This document shows positions 19,967-29,745 of a DNA stretch of 64,000 nt, in pieces. Made by a program: the position numbers and the translations under genes. Position 1 is the stretch's first letter, and every line of letters starts with the position of its first letter. The notes under the pieces are model-generated. The model did no database searches and had not been told where the DNA came from. It saw only the letters and a list, made by a program, of their open reading frames with translations. The DNA is from Pseudomonas helvetica (GTDB lineage: Bacteria > Pseudomonadota > Gammaproteobacteria > Pseudomonadales > Pseudomonadaceae), in contig NZ_CP150917.1 in the NCBI RefSeq assembly GCF_039908645.1, forward strand, positions 1,088,501 through 1,152,500, given 5' to 3'.

Positions 19967-20449
19967 TCAGTCTGGAACCAGCTCCCGGCGCACCACACGC
20001 ATCCCGGCGCTTTCATACAGTCGCCGAGCGCGCTGGTTATCTTCCAGTACCTTGAGGTCAACAAACCCTTCGCGGCGCTGTTGAAACACACTGAAGGCAT
20101 GCAACAACAACGCTCGTCCCAAGCCTTGACCCTGAGCCCGTGGATGCACCACCAGATTCTTGATGTAGGCGCTGGTCCAGCACTGGGCCACGCCGACAAT
20201 GCCTTGAGGGTCCGAGGCGATGAAACACAGCGCCGGGTCATATTCCGCATCGCTTTCAAAGCGCTCGCGCCACACCTCCAGCGCTGGTACTCGACCGCCG
20301 CCGTGCTGATAACCCTGCTCCATCAGTTGATGAACCGCTTCGGCCAGCTCGGGGCGGTATTGGTTCAGCGCAATGCCTGGAGGCCAGGCAATGGCGGGCA
20401 ACACTCCAGCGAGGTCGCGCCGCAGCAGCAGGCAATACTCTTCAGCCAA
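19967..20449 (-). CDS. GNAT-family N-acetyltransferase
   Basis: A 160-residue acetyl-CoA-dependent acetyltransferase. The coenzyme A pyrophosphate loop is visible as VHPRAQGQGLGRALLLHAF, followed by LKVLEDNQRARRLYESAGM, the usual C-terminal strands. The frame begins with TTG at 20449, 3 bases after the CheV-type stop, with AAGG about 11 bases upstream, so it is probably translated in an operon with cheV. The substrate is unknown. Confidence 0.88.
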   Translation of the reverse strand: MAEEYCLLLRRDLAGVLPAIAWPPGIALNQYRPELAEAVHQLMEQGYQHGGGRVPALEVWRERFESDAEYDPALCFIASDPQGIVGVAQCWTSAYIKNLVVHPRAQGQGLGRALLLHAFSVFQQRREGFVDLKVLEDNQRARRLYESAGMRVVRRELVPD

Positions 20450-20452
20450 GGC

Positions 20453-21361
20453 TCAATGACCTTGTTCTTGCTGCGCGACAGCTTTTGCGGCGGCGATCAG
20501 GCATCTGGTCAGCTCTGGCGAGGAGAACTTGGTCAGCACCGCATTTGCCCCGGCCAGACGGGCTTTTTCGCTGTTCATCGCACTGTCCAGCGAGGTGTGC
20601 AGCAGGATATAGAGGTGGGAAAAGTCCGGGGTTTCACGCAGGGTCCGGGTGAGGGCGTAACCGTCCATCTCGGACATTTCGATGTCCGAGACAATCAGGT
20701 TGATCTGCTGTGCAGTGCCTTGCAGGTCCAGCAGGCAGTCGATGGCTTCCCTGGCGCTGCGTGCGGTGTGGCATTGCAGGCCGAGGTTGCGCAGGGTGTG
20801 TACCGATTGTTGCAGCGCCACCTGGCTGTCATCGACCACCAGAATGCGTGCGTTGCCCAGTACTTCGGCGTCTTCCATGCTCAGCTCGGTCGGGGCTGTT
20901 TCGATCTGTGCCGGGGCGATGCCGTGGATGACTTTCTCGATGTCGAGCACCTGCACCAGCGTGCCGTCGACCGAGGTCACGCCGGTGATGTACGCGCGCA
21001 CGCCGCCGGAGCCGTAGGGTGGCGGGCGGATGTCGGTGGTCAGGCAATGGACGATCTTGCTCACCGCCTGAACGTGCAGGCCCTGTTTGGAACGGCTGAC
21101 GTCGGTAACGATCAGGCAGCCACCGTCCGGGTCTTCCAGCGGCCGCTCACCGATCGCCCGGCTCAGGTCGATGACCGACAGCGAGGTGCCGCGCAGGGTG
21201 GCGATGCCTTTGACGTGCGGGTGCGACTCCGGCAGCCTGGTCAGCGGCGGGCAGGGGATGATTTCACTGACTTTCAGCAGGTTGATCGCCATCAGCTTGC
21301 CACTGCGCAAGGTAAAGAGCAGAAGCGAAAGTGAATCTGCGCGGGCTTTGTTGGAGGACAT
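20453..21361 (-). CDS. CheV-type chemotaxis scaffold (CheW domain plus receiver)
   Basis: A 302-residue cytoplasmic protein that couples chemoreceptors to CheA and tunes adaptation. The N-terminal half is CheW-like (FTLRSGKLMAINLLKVSEI, VKGIATLRGTSLSVIDLSRAIG). The C-terminal half is a receiver domain with acidic residues in ILVVDDSQVALQQ and the phospho-accepting Asp in LIVSDIEMSEMDGYAL. This domain pair defines CheV. The GNAT gene follows 3 bases downstream on the same strand. A REP doublet lies upstream. Confidence 0.93.
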   Translation of the reverse strand: MSSNKARADSLSLLLFTLRSGKLMAINLLKVSEIIPCPPLTRLPESHPHVKGIATLRGTSLSVIDLSRAIGERPLEDPDGGCLIVTDVSRSKQGLHVQAVSKIVHCLTTDIRPPPYGSGGVRAYITGVTSVDGTLVQVLDIEKVIHGIAPAQIETAPTELSMEDAEVLGNARILVVDDSQVALQQSVHTLRNLGLQCHTARSAREAIDCLLDLQGTAQQINLIVSDIEMSEMDGYALTRTLRETPDFSHLYILLHTSLDSAMNSEKARLAGANAVLTKFSSPELTRCLIAAAKAVAQQEQGH

Positions 21362-21469
21362 AAAAACCTTCTGTGGAAAAGGTGATGGGCGATTGTAGGA
21401 CCGCCAGCAACTATTGATATCGGGTTATCGACGTAAGCGGGGCGGGCTTTAATGCCAAACGGCAAACCC

Positions 21470-21602
21470 TGTGGCGAGGGAGCTTGCTCCCGTTCGACTG
21501 CGCAGCAGTCGCCAAATCGGTACCTGTGTACTGTCTGTTGCAATGTGGTGGCTGATTTGGGAGCGCTTCGCACTCCAGCGGGAGCAAGCTCCCTCGCCAC
21601 AT
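21470..21602. repeat. REP doublet (REPIN) with GGCGAGGGAGCTTGCTCCC head
   Basis: TGTGGCGAGGGAGCTTGCTCCC is mirrored by GGGAGCAAGCTCCCTCGCCACA about 90 bases later, with CGCAGCAGTCG and CGCTTCGCACTCC segments inside. It abuts the norR stop. The same head occurs at 55717-55852. Confidence 0.88.
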
Positions 21603-21608
21603 TGGTTA

Positions 21609-23165
21609 CTACTTCATGCCCAACCGCTTGGCCATCCGCCCAAGGTTCGCCCGGTCCAAGCCTAGCTCACGGGCGGCGCTGGCCCAGTTGTTTTGATGGC
21701 GCTCAAGACAAGCGGTGATCAACTGGCGTTGATAGTTCTCGGTGGCCTGGCGCAGGTCGCCGAACACTTCAACGGTGGGCGCCGGTTCAATGCTGGCTGG
21801 CGCAGAAGGCGTTTCAAGGGGCGTGTGGGGCAAGTCCAGATCCGCCGCGCTCAAGCTGAGAATCTTCGGCCGTTCCCGCGAGTTGCCCAGCGCTTTCAAG
21901 GCACTGCGACCAATCAAGTGCTCCAGTTCGCGGACGTTGCCCGGCCAACTGTAGGCCAGCAATGCCGCTTGGGCGTCGCTGCTCAGGCGCAGGCTGTTGA
22001 GGCCCATCCGCGAGCGGTTCTGTTCAAGAAAGTAACCGCTGAGCAACAACACATCCCGACCGCGATCACGCAGCGCCGGCACCAGCAACGGGTAGACGCT
22101 GAGGCGATGGTAGAAGTCGGCGCGGTAGCGGCCACTGCGCACCTCGAAGGCGAGGTCACGGTTGGTCGCGGCGATCAGGCGCACGTCGACCTGATGCTCC
22201 TTGTCCGAACCCAAGCGCTGTAACTGACCGCTTTGCAGCACACGGAGCAATTTGGCCTGCACCGCCAGCGACAACTCGCCCACTTCATCGAGAAACAGCG
22301 TGCCGCCGTTGGCCAGTTCGAATTTGCCACGCCGGTCGTTCAGCGCCCCGGTGAAGGCGCCGCGCACGTGGCCGAACAACTCGCTTTCTACCAGCGTGTC
22401 GGGCAGCGCGGCGCAGTTGAGGCTGATGATCGGTTTGTCGGCACGCGGTGAAGCGGCGTGGATCGCCTGGGCCACCAACTCTTTACCGACCCCGGTTTCT
22501 CCGGTGATCAGCACCGTCAGGTCGCTACCGCCGACCAGGTTGATTTCTTCCACCAAGCGCTTGTGCGCTTTGCTCTGGCCGATCATTTCGCGACTCTGCT
22601 GACCGCTGGCCTGGCGATAGACCTCGGCGCGCTGGTGTTCGTCCTCGGCTCGATTGGCCAGTCGTTCGATACGTTCGGCGGCGTTGACCGTGGCGGCGGC
22701 GAGGCTGGCAAAGGCTTGCAAGGCGTCCAGTTCGATCGGCTCGAAGCGCTCCGGGTCCAGCGCATCGAGGGTCAGCAAACCCCACGGACGCTCATCGATA
22801 AACAGCGGGCAGCCCATGCAGTCGTGGACTTCCAGGTGATCGCCGTGGCCGTCGACCAAACCGTCATAAGGGTCGGGCAAGGTGCTGTCGCTGGGGAAAC
22901 GCGTCGGCTCCGAGCGGCTGAGCAACGCTTCAAAGCGCGGGTGTTCGCTGACCTTGAAGCGCCGGCCGAGGGTGTCGGTGCTCAGGCCATCCACTGCCAA
23001 CGGTACCAGCCATTCACCGTCGAGCCGCAGCAGGGCGGCGGCATCGCAGGGGAGCAGCGCGCGCATGGCTTCGAGCAGGCGCCGGTAGCGCTCGCCTTCG
23101 GGCAATTCGCGGGAAAGGTCGGAGACCAGTGGCAGCAACGCGGTGAGCAAGGGTTTTGCAGTCAT
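21609..23165 (-). CDS. norR: Nitric-oxide-responsive sigma-54 activator NorR (FhpR-like)
   Basis: A 518-residue bacterial enhancer-binding protein. An N-terminal GAF domain (about 1-170) is the likely iron centre for nitric oxide sensing. The AAA+ domain has Walker A GETGVGKE, the sigma-54 contact loop GAFTGA in [15 protein letters not shown], and [22 protein letters not shown] Fis-type helix-turn-helix ends the protein ([20 protein letters not shown]). It is divergent from hmp, as with fhpR/fhp of P. aeruginosa. One NorR box overlaps its own start codon, which suggests self-control. Confidence 0.95.
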   Translation of the reverse strand: MTAKPLLTALLPLVSDLSRELPEGERYRRLLEAMRALLPCDAAALLRLDGEWLVPLAVDGLSTDTLGRRFKVSEHPRFEALLSRSEPTRFPSDSTLPDPYDGLVDGHGDHLEVHDCMGCPLFIDERPWGLLTLDALDPERFEPIELDALQAFASLAAATVNAAERIERLANRAEDEHQRAEVYRQASGQQSREMIGQSKAHKRLVEEINLVGGSDLTVLITGETGVGKELVAQAIHAASPRADKPIISLNCAALPDTLVESELFGHVRGAFTGALNDRRGKFELANGGTLFLDEVGELSLAVQAKLLRVLQSGQLQRLGSDKEHQVDVRLIAATNRDLAFEVRSGRYRADFYHRLSVYPLLVPALRDRGRDVLLLSGYFLEQNRSRMGLNSLRLSSDAQAALLAYSWPGNVRELEHLIGRSALKALGNSRERPKILSLSAADLDLPHTPLETPSAPASIEPAPTVEVFGDLRQATENYQRQLITACLERHQNNWASAARELGLDRANLGRMAKRLGMK

Positions 23166-23171
23166 ATTGAC
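23161..23171. promoter_or_regulatory. NorR box 1
   Basis: GTCATATTGAC matches the NorR core GT-N7-AC and the palindrome GTCA-N3-TGAC exactly. It overlaps the norR start codon. Confidence 0.7.
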
Positions 23172-23179
23172 TCCATGTA

Positions 23180-23190
23180 GTCGAGGTGAC
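23180..23190. promoter_or_regulatory. NorR box 2
   Basis: GTCGAGGTGAC matches GT-N7-AC with one deviation from the GTCA-N3-TGAC palindrome. It begins 19 bases after box 1. Confidence 0.65.
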
Positions 23191-23205
23191 TATAAATCCG
23201 CTTGT

Positions 23206-23216
23206 GTCGTTATGAC
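23206..23216. promoter_or_regulatory. NorR box 3
   Basis: GTCGTTATGAC matches GT-N7-AC, the box nearest to hmp, beginning 26 bases after box 2. Confidence 0.65.
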
Positions 23217-23256
23217 TACATGTTTATTAACTTATTGATTTATATGGTTTTAATTG

Positions 23257-23273
23257 TTGGCACGGAAACTGAA
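23257..23273 (+). promoter_or_regulatory. Probable sigma-54 promoter of hmp with weak -12 element
   Basis: TTGGCACG is a perfect -24 element. At the -12 position the sequence reads CTGA where TTGC is usual, so the GC dinucleotide is replaced by GA. The spacing, the NorR boxes 40-95 bases upstream, and the start about 50 bases downstream fit a NorR-activated promoter. Confidence 0.5.
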
Positions 23274-23323
23274 ACGTCATGGGTAGAAAACTATAAACCC
23301 AGTCGTTCAGGAGTACCCCCTTA

Positions 23324-24505
23324 ATGCTTAGCGCTCAAGACCGTGCCATCGTCAAATCCACCGTACCGTTGCTGGAAAGCGGCGGCGAAGCCCTGATCAC
23401 GCACTTCTACCGCATGATGCTCTCCGAGTACCCAGAGGTTCGTCCGCTGTTCAATCAGGCGCACCAGGCCAGCGGCGACCAGCCACGGGCTTTGGCTCGC
23501 GGGGTGCTGATGTATGCGCGGCACATCGATCAGCTCGACCAGTTGGGCGATCTGGTGGCGAAGATCATCAACAAGCACGTTGCCCTGCAAATCCTGCCGG
23601 AGCATTACCCGATTGTCGGCGCCTGCCTGCTGCGGGCGATTTCCGAAGTGCTCGGTGACGAGATCGCCACGCCAGAAGTGATGAGCGCCTGGGGCGCCGC
23701 CTACAACCAATTGGCCGATATCCTGATCGGCGCCGAAACCGCGATCTACGACCAGAAGGCCGCAGCGGTCGGCGGCTGGCGCGGGGCGCGGGAATTCAAA
23801 CTGGCCAAGCGGGTGGAAGAGAGCGCGGAAATCACCTCGTTCTATTTTGAACCGGCGGACAAGGGACCGATCCTCGCGGCAGAACCGGGTCAGTACATCG
23901 GCATGAAACTGATCCTCGATGGCGAAGAAATTCGTCGCAACTACTCGCTGTCGTCCTTGGGCGACAACGGTCAGTACCGCATCAGCGTCAAGCGCGAAGA
24001 GGGCGGTCGTGCCTCGAATTACCTGCATGACCAGTTTCATGTCGGTGCGAGCATCCAGCTGTTTCCGCCAGCAGGTGAGTTCACCCTGACCGCCAGCGAC
24101 AAACCGCTGGTGCTGATCAGCGGCGGCGTCGGCATCACGCCAACCCTGCCGATGCTGGAAGCGGCGCTGGCCACCGAGCGTCCGGTGCACTTTATCCACT
24201 GTGCGCGTAACGGTGGCGTGCATGCCTTCCGCGACTGGATCGACGGCCTGGCCGAGCGTCACCCGCAACTCAAGCGCTTCTACTGCTACGCCGAAGATGA
24301 CGGCGTCAGCCCTGCGGCGGATAAGGTCGGGCTGTTGAGTCAGGAGCAGTTGGCCGACTGGTTGCCGCAAGAGCGCGACCTGGACGCTTACTTCCTCGGC
24401 CCGAAAGGCTTCATGGCCGCGATCAAGCGCCACCTCAAGGCCTTGGGTGTTCCAGAGAAGCAGAGCCGCTACGAGTTCTTCGGCCCGGCTGCTGCGCTGG
24501 AGTAA
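23324..24505 (+). CDS. hmp: Flavohemoprotein, nitric oxide dioxygenase
   Basis: Cytoplasmic enzyme converting nitric oxide and O2 to nitrate with NAD(P)H. The 393-residue product has an N-terminal globin domain (about 1-137; proximal His in NKHVALQILPEHYP, distal Tyr in HFYRMML), an FAD-binding domain with RRNYSLSS, and an NAD-binding domain with LVLISGGVGITPTLPML and the C-terminal YEFFGPA. The ATG at 23324 follows CAGGAGTACCCCC. It is divergent from norR and is the expected NorR target. A second-class REP doublet follows the stop. Confidence 0.97.
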   Translation: MLSAQDRAIVKSTVPLLESGGEALITHFYRMMLSEYPEVRPLFNQAHQASGDQPRALARGVLMYARHIDQLDQLGDLVAKIINKHVALQILPEHYPIVGACLLRAISEVLGDEIATPEVMSAWGAAYNQLADILIGAETAIYDQKAAAVGGWRGAREFKLAKRVEESAEITSFYFEPADKGPILAAEPGQYIGMKLILDGEEIRRNYSLSSLGDNGQYRISVKREEGGRASNYLHDQFHVGASIQLFPPAGEFTLTASDKPLVLISGGVGITPTLPMLEAALATERPVHFIHCARNGGVHAFRDWIDGLAERHPQLKRFYCYAEDDGVSPAADKVGLLSQEQLADWLPQERDLDAYFLGPKGFMAAIKRHLKALGVPEKQSRYEFFGPAAALE

Positions 24506-24540
24506 GCGTAGGGTGGCGACTCAGTCAGACCGGGTCGCCT

Positions 24541-24622
24541 TCATCGCGGGCAAGAGCTAGGCGCCCCCCCTGCTCCTACAGGTACTCACAATCCTGTAGG
24601 AGCAAGGCTTGCCCGCGATGGC
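24541..24622. repeat. REP doublet (CATCGCGGGCAAG type)
   Basis: CATCGCGGGCAAG at the left is mirrored by CTTGCCCGCGATG at the right, and inside these TGCTCCTACAG pairs with CTGTAGGAGCA. This is a different REP class from those at 11.8, 21.5 and 55.7 kb; a single copy of the same head occurs near 31113-31140. Confidence 0.85.
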
Positions 24623-24805
24623 GTTATCAGTTTCGCCACCGATCAATCTGTTTAATCCGCTGTTAATAAGCCTGCCGTTAATTCCCTCCTGTTAATCCAC
24701 CCCGATGGCTAGCGTGTAAACTTGCGATCAATTGATACGTATAAAATCCACTGCGGCCGGTGGGTCTGTTGAATACAACCAGCACTTTTGGCAAAGGAAA
24801 CGGGA

Positions 24806-25315
24806 ATGAACGAGGAAATGATGCGGATGGGCCGTGAGCGGCGCTTCCTGGTCTTGCTGGGCATCATCTGCCTGGCGCTGATCGGCGGCGCGCTGTACAT
24901 GCAAGTGGTGCTGGGCGAGGCGCCATGCCCGCTGTGCATCCTGCAACGCTATGCGCTGTTGCTGATTGCGATCAGTGCCTTTATCGGTGCCGCCATGCGC
25001 ACCCGTCGCAGCATCACCGTGTTTGAAGGGCTGGTGGTGATCTTCGCCCTCGCGGGCGCTGCAGCGGCCGGGCATCACGTCTATACGCAGTTTTACCCGG
25101 CGGTCAGCTGCGGCATCGACGTGCTGCAACCGATTGTCGACGGCTTGCCGCTGGCGAAGATCTTCCCGCTGGGTTTCCAGGTCGACGGCTTCTGCGAGAC
25201 GCCGTACCCGCCGATCCTCGGCCTGTCGCTGGCACAGTGGGCGCTGGTGGCCTTCGTGTTGACCGTGGTGCTGGTGCCACTGCTCATTTCGCGTAACCGC
25301 AAACACCTGAACTGA
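24806..25315 (+). CDS. dsbB: Disulfide bond formation protein DsbB (DsbH-like)
   Basis: A 169-residue inner-membrane thiol oxidase with four membrane segments that reoxidises DsbA and passes electrons to ubiquinone. The first periplasmic pair is CPLC (Cys41 and Cys44). The second pair is in the later loop (SCGID and FCETP). Arg48 in CILQRYALL fits the quinone-contact Arg of the family. I chose the ATG at 24806, preceded by AAAGGAAACGGGA. Its place between hmp and the cyo oxidase is consistent with quinone-linked respiration; pseudomonads often carry two DsbB paralogues. Confidence 0.93.
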   Translation: MNEEMMRMGRERRFLVLLGIICLALIGGALYMQVVLGEAPCPLCILQRYALLLIAISAFIGAAMRTRRSITVFEGLVVIFALAGAAAAGHHVYTQFYPAVSCGIDVLQPIVDGLPLAKIFPLGFQVDGFCETPYPPILGLSLAQWALVAFVLTVVLVPLLISRNRKHLN

Positions 25316-25345
25316 GGCTTCTCGCCGCAGCCACAGGTCTTGAAT

Positions 25346-25384
25346 AAAGCGCCCCGGACCTCGAAAAGAGGCCGGGGCGCTTTG
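25346..25384 (+). terminator. Terminator after dsbB
   Basis: AAAGCGCCCCGGACCTC-gaaaa-GAGGCCGGGGCGCTTT forms a long GC-rich hairpin 30 bases after the dsbB stop, with a short T run. Confidence 0.85.
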
Positions 25385-25385
25385 C

Positions 25386-26130
25386 GTTTCAGCGGGTCTG
25401 TCAAAGGATCGTGACGCGCGGCAAAGAAGGGTGCGACACGTGTGCGACATGTTGTCACAGCAAAGGTGTCGCAACTCATTTCAAAGACGATTGTCGTCGC
25501 TGAAACTGACAGGGAATTTATCTTGCTGACGGGCCTCTCCGGAAGCCGGAAAATGCGGTGCAGCAGGCAGTTTTAACAGGCTCGGACGAATGGCTAAAGG
25601 CCTTGTGACAAGGGGGCTTGCGCGAGGTCAGCGATGCTTCGAGAGGGGTTGAAGCTGTCTGAACTGCGGACAGTAGCGCTGGTTTTTTCGGGGTTGTTAT
25701 TGAGAATCTGTCTCGATATCGTGGATAATCTTTGCAGATTTCGTTAATGATTGTTGCGGTATCCGATAAAAATTATTTCGAGTTGAGACATGGTTTATAC
25801 AACGTTACATATCTACAATCGCCCGCACTGAAATTCCGGGGCGGCACTCTCCTTGGCACAAGGGGTGGTCGTGGGGCTGTAACGGGCTTCATTCGACGCC
25901 AGGTGTCGGCGCCTTCCAACTATCCGCACCAAATGGAATTGGTCTGTAACAAGGCCTTTGACCACGAATTCGAATAAGAACTCACCGCTAGCCCAGGATG
26001 TGTCGACCAGCGTTTAGCGCGCGACGGGCAAGCCCTTATTCAATCCAAGAAAAATGCCAACCCTTGGCAGGGTGAAGTGTTGGCGATCAAAACCCAACTG
26101 CATTGCGCAAGCTGCTTTAGAGGTCGTGAG
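25386..26130. other. Long intergenic region ahead of cyoA, no convincing gene
   Basis: About 745 bases lie between the dsbB terminator and cyoA. One 81-codon frame (25732-25977) starts with TTG, has no ribosome site, and lacks protein character. CTGTC-n9-GACAG forms an inverted repeat at 25655-25673, before a T-rich stretch. The AT-rich part from about 25690 to 25830 probably holds cyo promoters. No RNA gene is recognised. Confidence 0.45.
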
Positions 26131-27081
26131 ATGAGTAAAAACAGGTACCCCAGACTACTAGGCTTATTGCCGCTGCTCGGCACGCTGTTGCTGGGAGGCT
26201 GCAACATGACCCTGCTCGATCCCAAGGGCCAGGTCGGCCTGGACGAGCGCAACCTGATCATCACCGCAACGCTGCTGATGCTGTTGGTCGTGGTTCCGGT
26301 CATCGTCATGACCTTCCTGTTCGCCTGGAAATACCGCGCTTCCAACAAGGACGCCGTCTACACCCCGAAATGGTCGCACTCCACCAAGATTGAAATCGCG
26401 GTGTGGGCTGTCCCAGTCCTGATCATCATTGCCCTGGGTTACGTCACCTACAAGTCGACCCACGCCCTGGACCCTTACCGTCCGCTGGAATCCGACGTCA
26501 AGCCGATCACCATTCAAGTGGTCGCGATGGACTGGAAGTGGCTGTTCATCTACCCGGAACAAGGCATCGCCACCGTCAACAAGATGGTGTTCCCGGCCAA
26601 CACGCCAGTTAACTTCAAAATCACCTCCGACACCGTGATGAACTCGTTCTTCATTCCGGGCCTGGGCGGTCAGATCTACGCGATGGCGGGCATGGAAACC
26701 AAGTTGCACCTGATCGCCAATCAGAATGCCGAGTTTGACGGTATCTCCGCCAACTACAGCGGTGCTGGCTTCACTGGCATGAAATTCAAAGCAATCGCCA
26801 CCTCTCAGGCAGATTTCGATGCCTGGGTCAGTGATGTCAAGAAAGCACCTAAACAGCTTGAAAAAGCTGAATACGAAGCCCTTTCCAAACCAAGCCAGAA
26901 CAACCCGGTTGAACTCTACTCCTCGTACGCGCCGAACCTGTTCCAGACCATCATCGACAAGTATGAAGGCATGAAACCGGGCAAGCCGATGCACCACGAG
27001 AAGAAAGAACACGAAGTGGCCGGCGCCGGTATGGAAGGGATGGACATGAGTTCGCATTCAGCTGCCGGGGCAGAGGAGTAA
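26131..27081 (+). CDS. cyoA: Cytochrome bo3 ubiquinol oxidase subunit II
   Basis: Periplasm-facing subunit of the terminal ubiquinol oxidase. The 316-residue product is a lipoprotein precursor: basic start MSKNRYPR, a hydrophobic segment and the lipobox LLGGC. Two membrane helices follow ([19 protein letters not shown] and [19 protein letters not shown]), then a cupredoxin-like domain ([28 protein letters not shown]) that lacks the CuA ligands, as in quinol oxidases. The C-terminus is His/Met rich ([16 protein letters not shown]). I chose the ATG at 26131; the frame from 26077 lacks a ribosome site and would spoil the signal peptide. Confidence 0.97.
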   Translation: MSKNRYPRLLGLLPLLGTLLLGGCNMTLLDPKGQVGLDERNLIITATLLMLLVVVPVIVMTFLFAWKYRASNKDAVYTPKWSHSTKIEIAVWAVPVLIIIALGYVTYKSTHALDPYRPLESDVKPITIQVVAMDWKWLFIYPEQGIATVNKMVFPANTPVNFKITSDTVMNSFFIPGLGGQIYAMAGMETKLHLIANQNAEFDGISANYSGAGFTGMKFKAIATSQADFDAWVSDVKKAPKQLEKAEYEALSKPSQNNPVELYSSYAPNLFQTIIDKYEGMKPGKPMHHEKKEHEVAGAGMEGMDMSSHSAAGAEE

Positions 27082-27084
27082 ACG

Positions 27085-29115
27085 ATGTTTGGTAAATTAA
27101 GTTGGGAAGCGATCCCGTTCCACGAGCCGATCGTGATGGTGACCATCGCCATGATCGCGCTCGGTGGTCTGGCGGTATTTGCTGCAATCACCTACTTCAA
27201 GAAGTGGACCTATTTGTGGACCGAGTGGCTGACGTCGGTCGACCACAAGAAAATCGGCGTGATGTACATCATCGTTGCCATGATCATGCTGCTGCGTGGT
27301 TTTGCCGACGCCGTGATGATGCGCTCCCAGCTGGCCCTGGCCACTGAGGGTTCGCCTGGCTACCTGCCACCTGAACACTATGACCAGATCTTCACCGCTC
27401 ACGGTGTGATCATGATCATCTTCATGGCGATGCCATTCTTCACCGGCCTGATGAACCTTGCAGTGCCGCTGCAGATCGGCGCGCGTGACGTTGCCTACCC
27501 GTTCCTGAACTCCCTGAGCTTCTGGCTGCTGGTTTCCGGCGTGGTACTGGTGAACGTGTCCCTGGGTGTCGGCGAATTCGCCCGTACCGGTTGGGTTGCG
27601 TATCCACCGCTGTCGGAACTGGGCTACAGCCCGGGCGTGGGTGTGGACTACTACATCTGGGCATTACAACTGTCCGGACTGGGTACGACATTGACGGGGG
27701 TCAATTTCCTGGCCACTGTGCTGAAAATGCGCACCCCGGGCATGAAAATGATGGACATGCCGATCTTCACCTGGACCTGCACCTGGGCCAACGTACTGAT
27801 CGTCGCTTCCTTCCCGATCCTGACCGCTACCCTGGCACTGCTGACGCTTGACCGTTACATGGATTTCCACATTTTCACCAATGAACTTGGTGGCAATCCA
27901 ATGATGTACGTCAACCTGTTCTGGGCCTGGGGTCACCCCGAGGTTTACATCCTGATTCTGCCGGCGTTCGGGATCTTCTCCGAAGTCATCTCGACTTTCT
28001 CCGGCAAGAAACTGTTCGGCCACCACTCGATGATCTACGCCAGCGGCGCGATCTCGATCCTGGGCTTCATGGTTTGGCTGCACCACTTCTTCACCATGGG
28101 TTCGGGTGCCAACGTCAACGCCTTCTTCGGTCTGGCGACGATGCTGATTTCGATCCCGACCGGGGTGAAGCTGTTCAACTGGCTGTTCACCATTTACCAG
28201 GGCCGTCTGCGTTTCACCAGCCAGGTGCTGTGGACCCTGGGCTTCATGGTGACCTTCGCCATCGGCGGCATGACCGGCGTACTGCTGGCCATCCCGGGTG
28301 CTGACTTCGTACTGCACAACAGCCTGTTCGTGATCGCGCACTTCCATAACGTGATCATCGGCGGCGCCGTGTTCGGCTACATCGCCGGCTTCGGCTTCTA
28401 CTTCCCTAAAGCGTTCGGCTTCAAGCTGCACGAAGGTTGGGGCAAGGCAGCGTTCTGGTTCTGGATCTCGGGCTTCTTCGTCGCGTTCATGCCGCTCTAT
28501 GTACTGGGCTTCATGGGCATGACCCGTCGTCTGAACAGCACCACCAACCCTGAGTGGACGCCATACCTGCACGTTGCAATGGTCGGTGCGGTACTGATCG
28601 CCTTCGGTATTGCCTGCCAGTTGATCCAGTTGTACGTGAGTATCCGTGATCGCAAGCTGCCACAGAACATGTGCGAAGCCGGCGACCCGTGGAATGCCCA
28701 CACGCTGGAATGGTCGACCTCGTCGCCACCACCGTTCTACAACTTCGCTGTACTGCCGAAAGCCGACGGTATCGACCCGTTCACCGAAGCCAAGGAAAAC
28801 GGTACTGCGTACCAGGCTCCGGCCAAGTACGAGCCGATCCACATGCCAAACAACACCGCGACCGGCCTGGTCATGGGTGCTCTGTTGACCGTGTTCGGTT
28901 TCGCGATGATCTGGCACATCTGGTGGATGGCCATCGCAGGCCTGGCTGGCACCGTGATCTATTTCGTGATCCACGCTGCCCGTGATGATCAAGGCTACAT
29001 GGTGCCGGTCGATGTGATCGAGCGCATTGAAGCCGAGCAGCACAAGCGTCTGGTTGCGGCCAAAGCGATTCCGGCCACCGCCACCCGTGTTGAAACCTCG
29101 TTGGAACAGGCTTAA
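27085..29115 (+). CDS. cyoB: Cytochrome bo3 ubiquinol oxidase subunit I
   Basis: Catalytic 676-residue subunit carrying low-spin heme b, the high-spin heme o3 and CuB, which reduces O2 to water and pumps protons. Landmarks: [16 protein letters not shown] with a heme-ligand His, [17 protein letters not shown] (CuB His and the cross-linked Tyr), WLHHFFTMG (CuB His pair), and [12 protein letters not shown] (heme-ligand His pair). Fifteen membrane helices are expected. It starts 3 bases after cyoA and ends 3 bases before cyoC. Confidence 0.99.
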   Translation: MFGKLSWEAIPFHEPIVMVTIAMIALGGLAVFAAITYFKKWTYLWTEWLTSVDHKKIGVMYIIVAMIMLLRGFADAVMMRSQLALATEGSPGYLPPEHYDQIFTAHGVIMIIFMAMPFFTGLMNLAVPLQIGARDVAYPFLNSLSFWLLVSGVVLVNVSLGVGEFARTGWVAYPPLSELGYSPGVGVDYYIWALQLSGLGTTLTGVNFLATVLKMRTPGMKMMDMPIFTWTCTWANVLIVASFPILTATLALLTLDRYMDFHIFTNELGGNPMMYVNLFWAWGHPEVYILILPAFGIFSEVISTFSGKKLFGHHSMIYASGAISILGFMVWLHHFFTMGSGANVNAFFGLATMLISIPTGVKLFNWLFTIYQGRLRFTSQVLWTLGFMVTFAIGGMTGVLLAIPGADFVLHNSLFVIAHFHNVIIGGAVFGYIAGFGFYFPKAFGFKLHEGWGKAAFWFWISGFFVAFMPLYVLGFMGMTRRLNSTTNPEWTPYLHVAMVGAVLIAFGIACQLIQLYVSIRDRKLPQNMCEAGDPWNAHTLEWSTSSPPPFYNFAVLPKADGIDPFTEAKENGTAYQAPAKYEPIHMPNNTATGLVMGALLTVFGFAMIWHIWWMAIAGLAGTVIYFVIHAARDDQGYMVPVDVIERIEAEQHKRLVAAKAIPATATRVETSLEQA

Positions 29116-29118
29116 ACC

Positions 29119-29745
29119 ATGTCGAACTTAGTGACCAATGTTGGACACGCCCATGGTCATGACCATGGGCACGATGACCATCACCACGACTCGGGCGAGA
29201 TGACCGTATTCGGTTTCTGGCTCTACCTGATGACCGACTGCATTCTGTTTGCGTCGATCTTCGCGGTGTACGCGGTACTGGTAAACAACGTAGCCGGTGG
29301 CCCGTCGGGCCACGACATCTTCGAACTGCCTTACGTGCTGGGCGAAACCGCCTGCCTGTTGCTCAGCTCGATCACCTACGGCTTCGCCATGCTGGCGTTG
29401 TTCAAAGGCAAGAAGACTCAGGTGCTGGGCTGGTTGGCCATCACCTTCCTGTTCGGTCTGGGCTTCATCGGCATGGAGATCAACGAGTTCCATACGCTGA
29501 TCTCCGAAGGCTTCGGTCCGAACCGTAGCGGCTTCCTGTCCGGGTTCTTCACCCTGGTCGGCACCCACGGTCTGCACGTGACCAGCGGTCTGATCTGGAT
29601 GGCGATCATGATGTATCAGGTCCAGAAGAATGGCCTGACGGCGACCAACAAGACCCGTCTGAGCTGCCTGAGCCTGTTCTGGCACTTCCTGGACGTAGTG
29701 TGGATCTGCGTATTCACCGTTGTTTACCTGATGGGGACTCTGTAA
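29119..29745 (+). CDS. cyoC: Cytochrome bo3 ubiquinol oxidase subunit III
   Basis: A 208-residue inner-membrane subunit that stabilises the oxidase core. The N-terminus is His/Asp rich ([13 protein letters not shown]), followed by five membrane segments. Family motifs include [19 protein letters not shown] and [14 protein letters not shown]. The stop TAA is immediately followed by the cyoD ATG, so translation is coupled. Confidence 0.97.
   Translation: MSNLVTNVGHAHGHDHGHDDHHHDSGEMTVFGFWLYLMTDCILFASIFAVYAVLVNNVAGGPSGHDIFELPYVLGETACLLLSSITYGFAMLALFKGKKTQVLGWLAITFLFGLGFIGMEINEFHTLISEGFGPNRSGFLSGFFTLVGTHGLHVTSGLIWMAIMMYQVQKNGLTATNKTRLSCLSLFWHFLDVVWICVFTVVYLMGTL

Noticed and set aside
25732..25977. 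An 81-codon frame upstream of cyoA.
   Set aside because: TTG start, no ribosome site, composition not protein-like; I kept only the note on the empty gap.
27664..29043. A 459-codon minus-strand frame across cyoB.
   Set aside because: Antisense to cyoB with intact heme ligands; Asp/His/Gln-rich shadow with no family.
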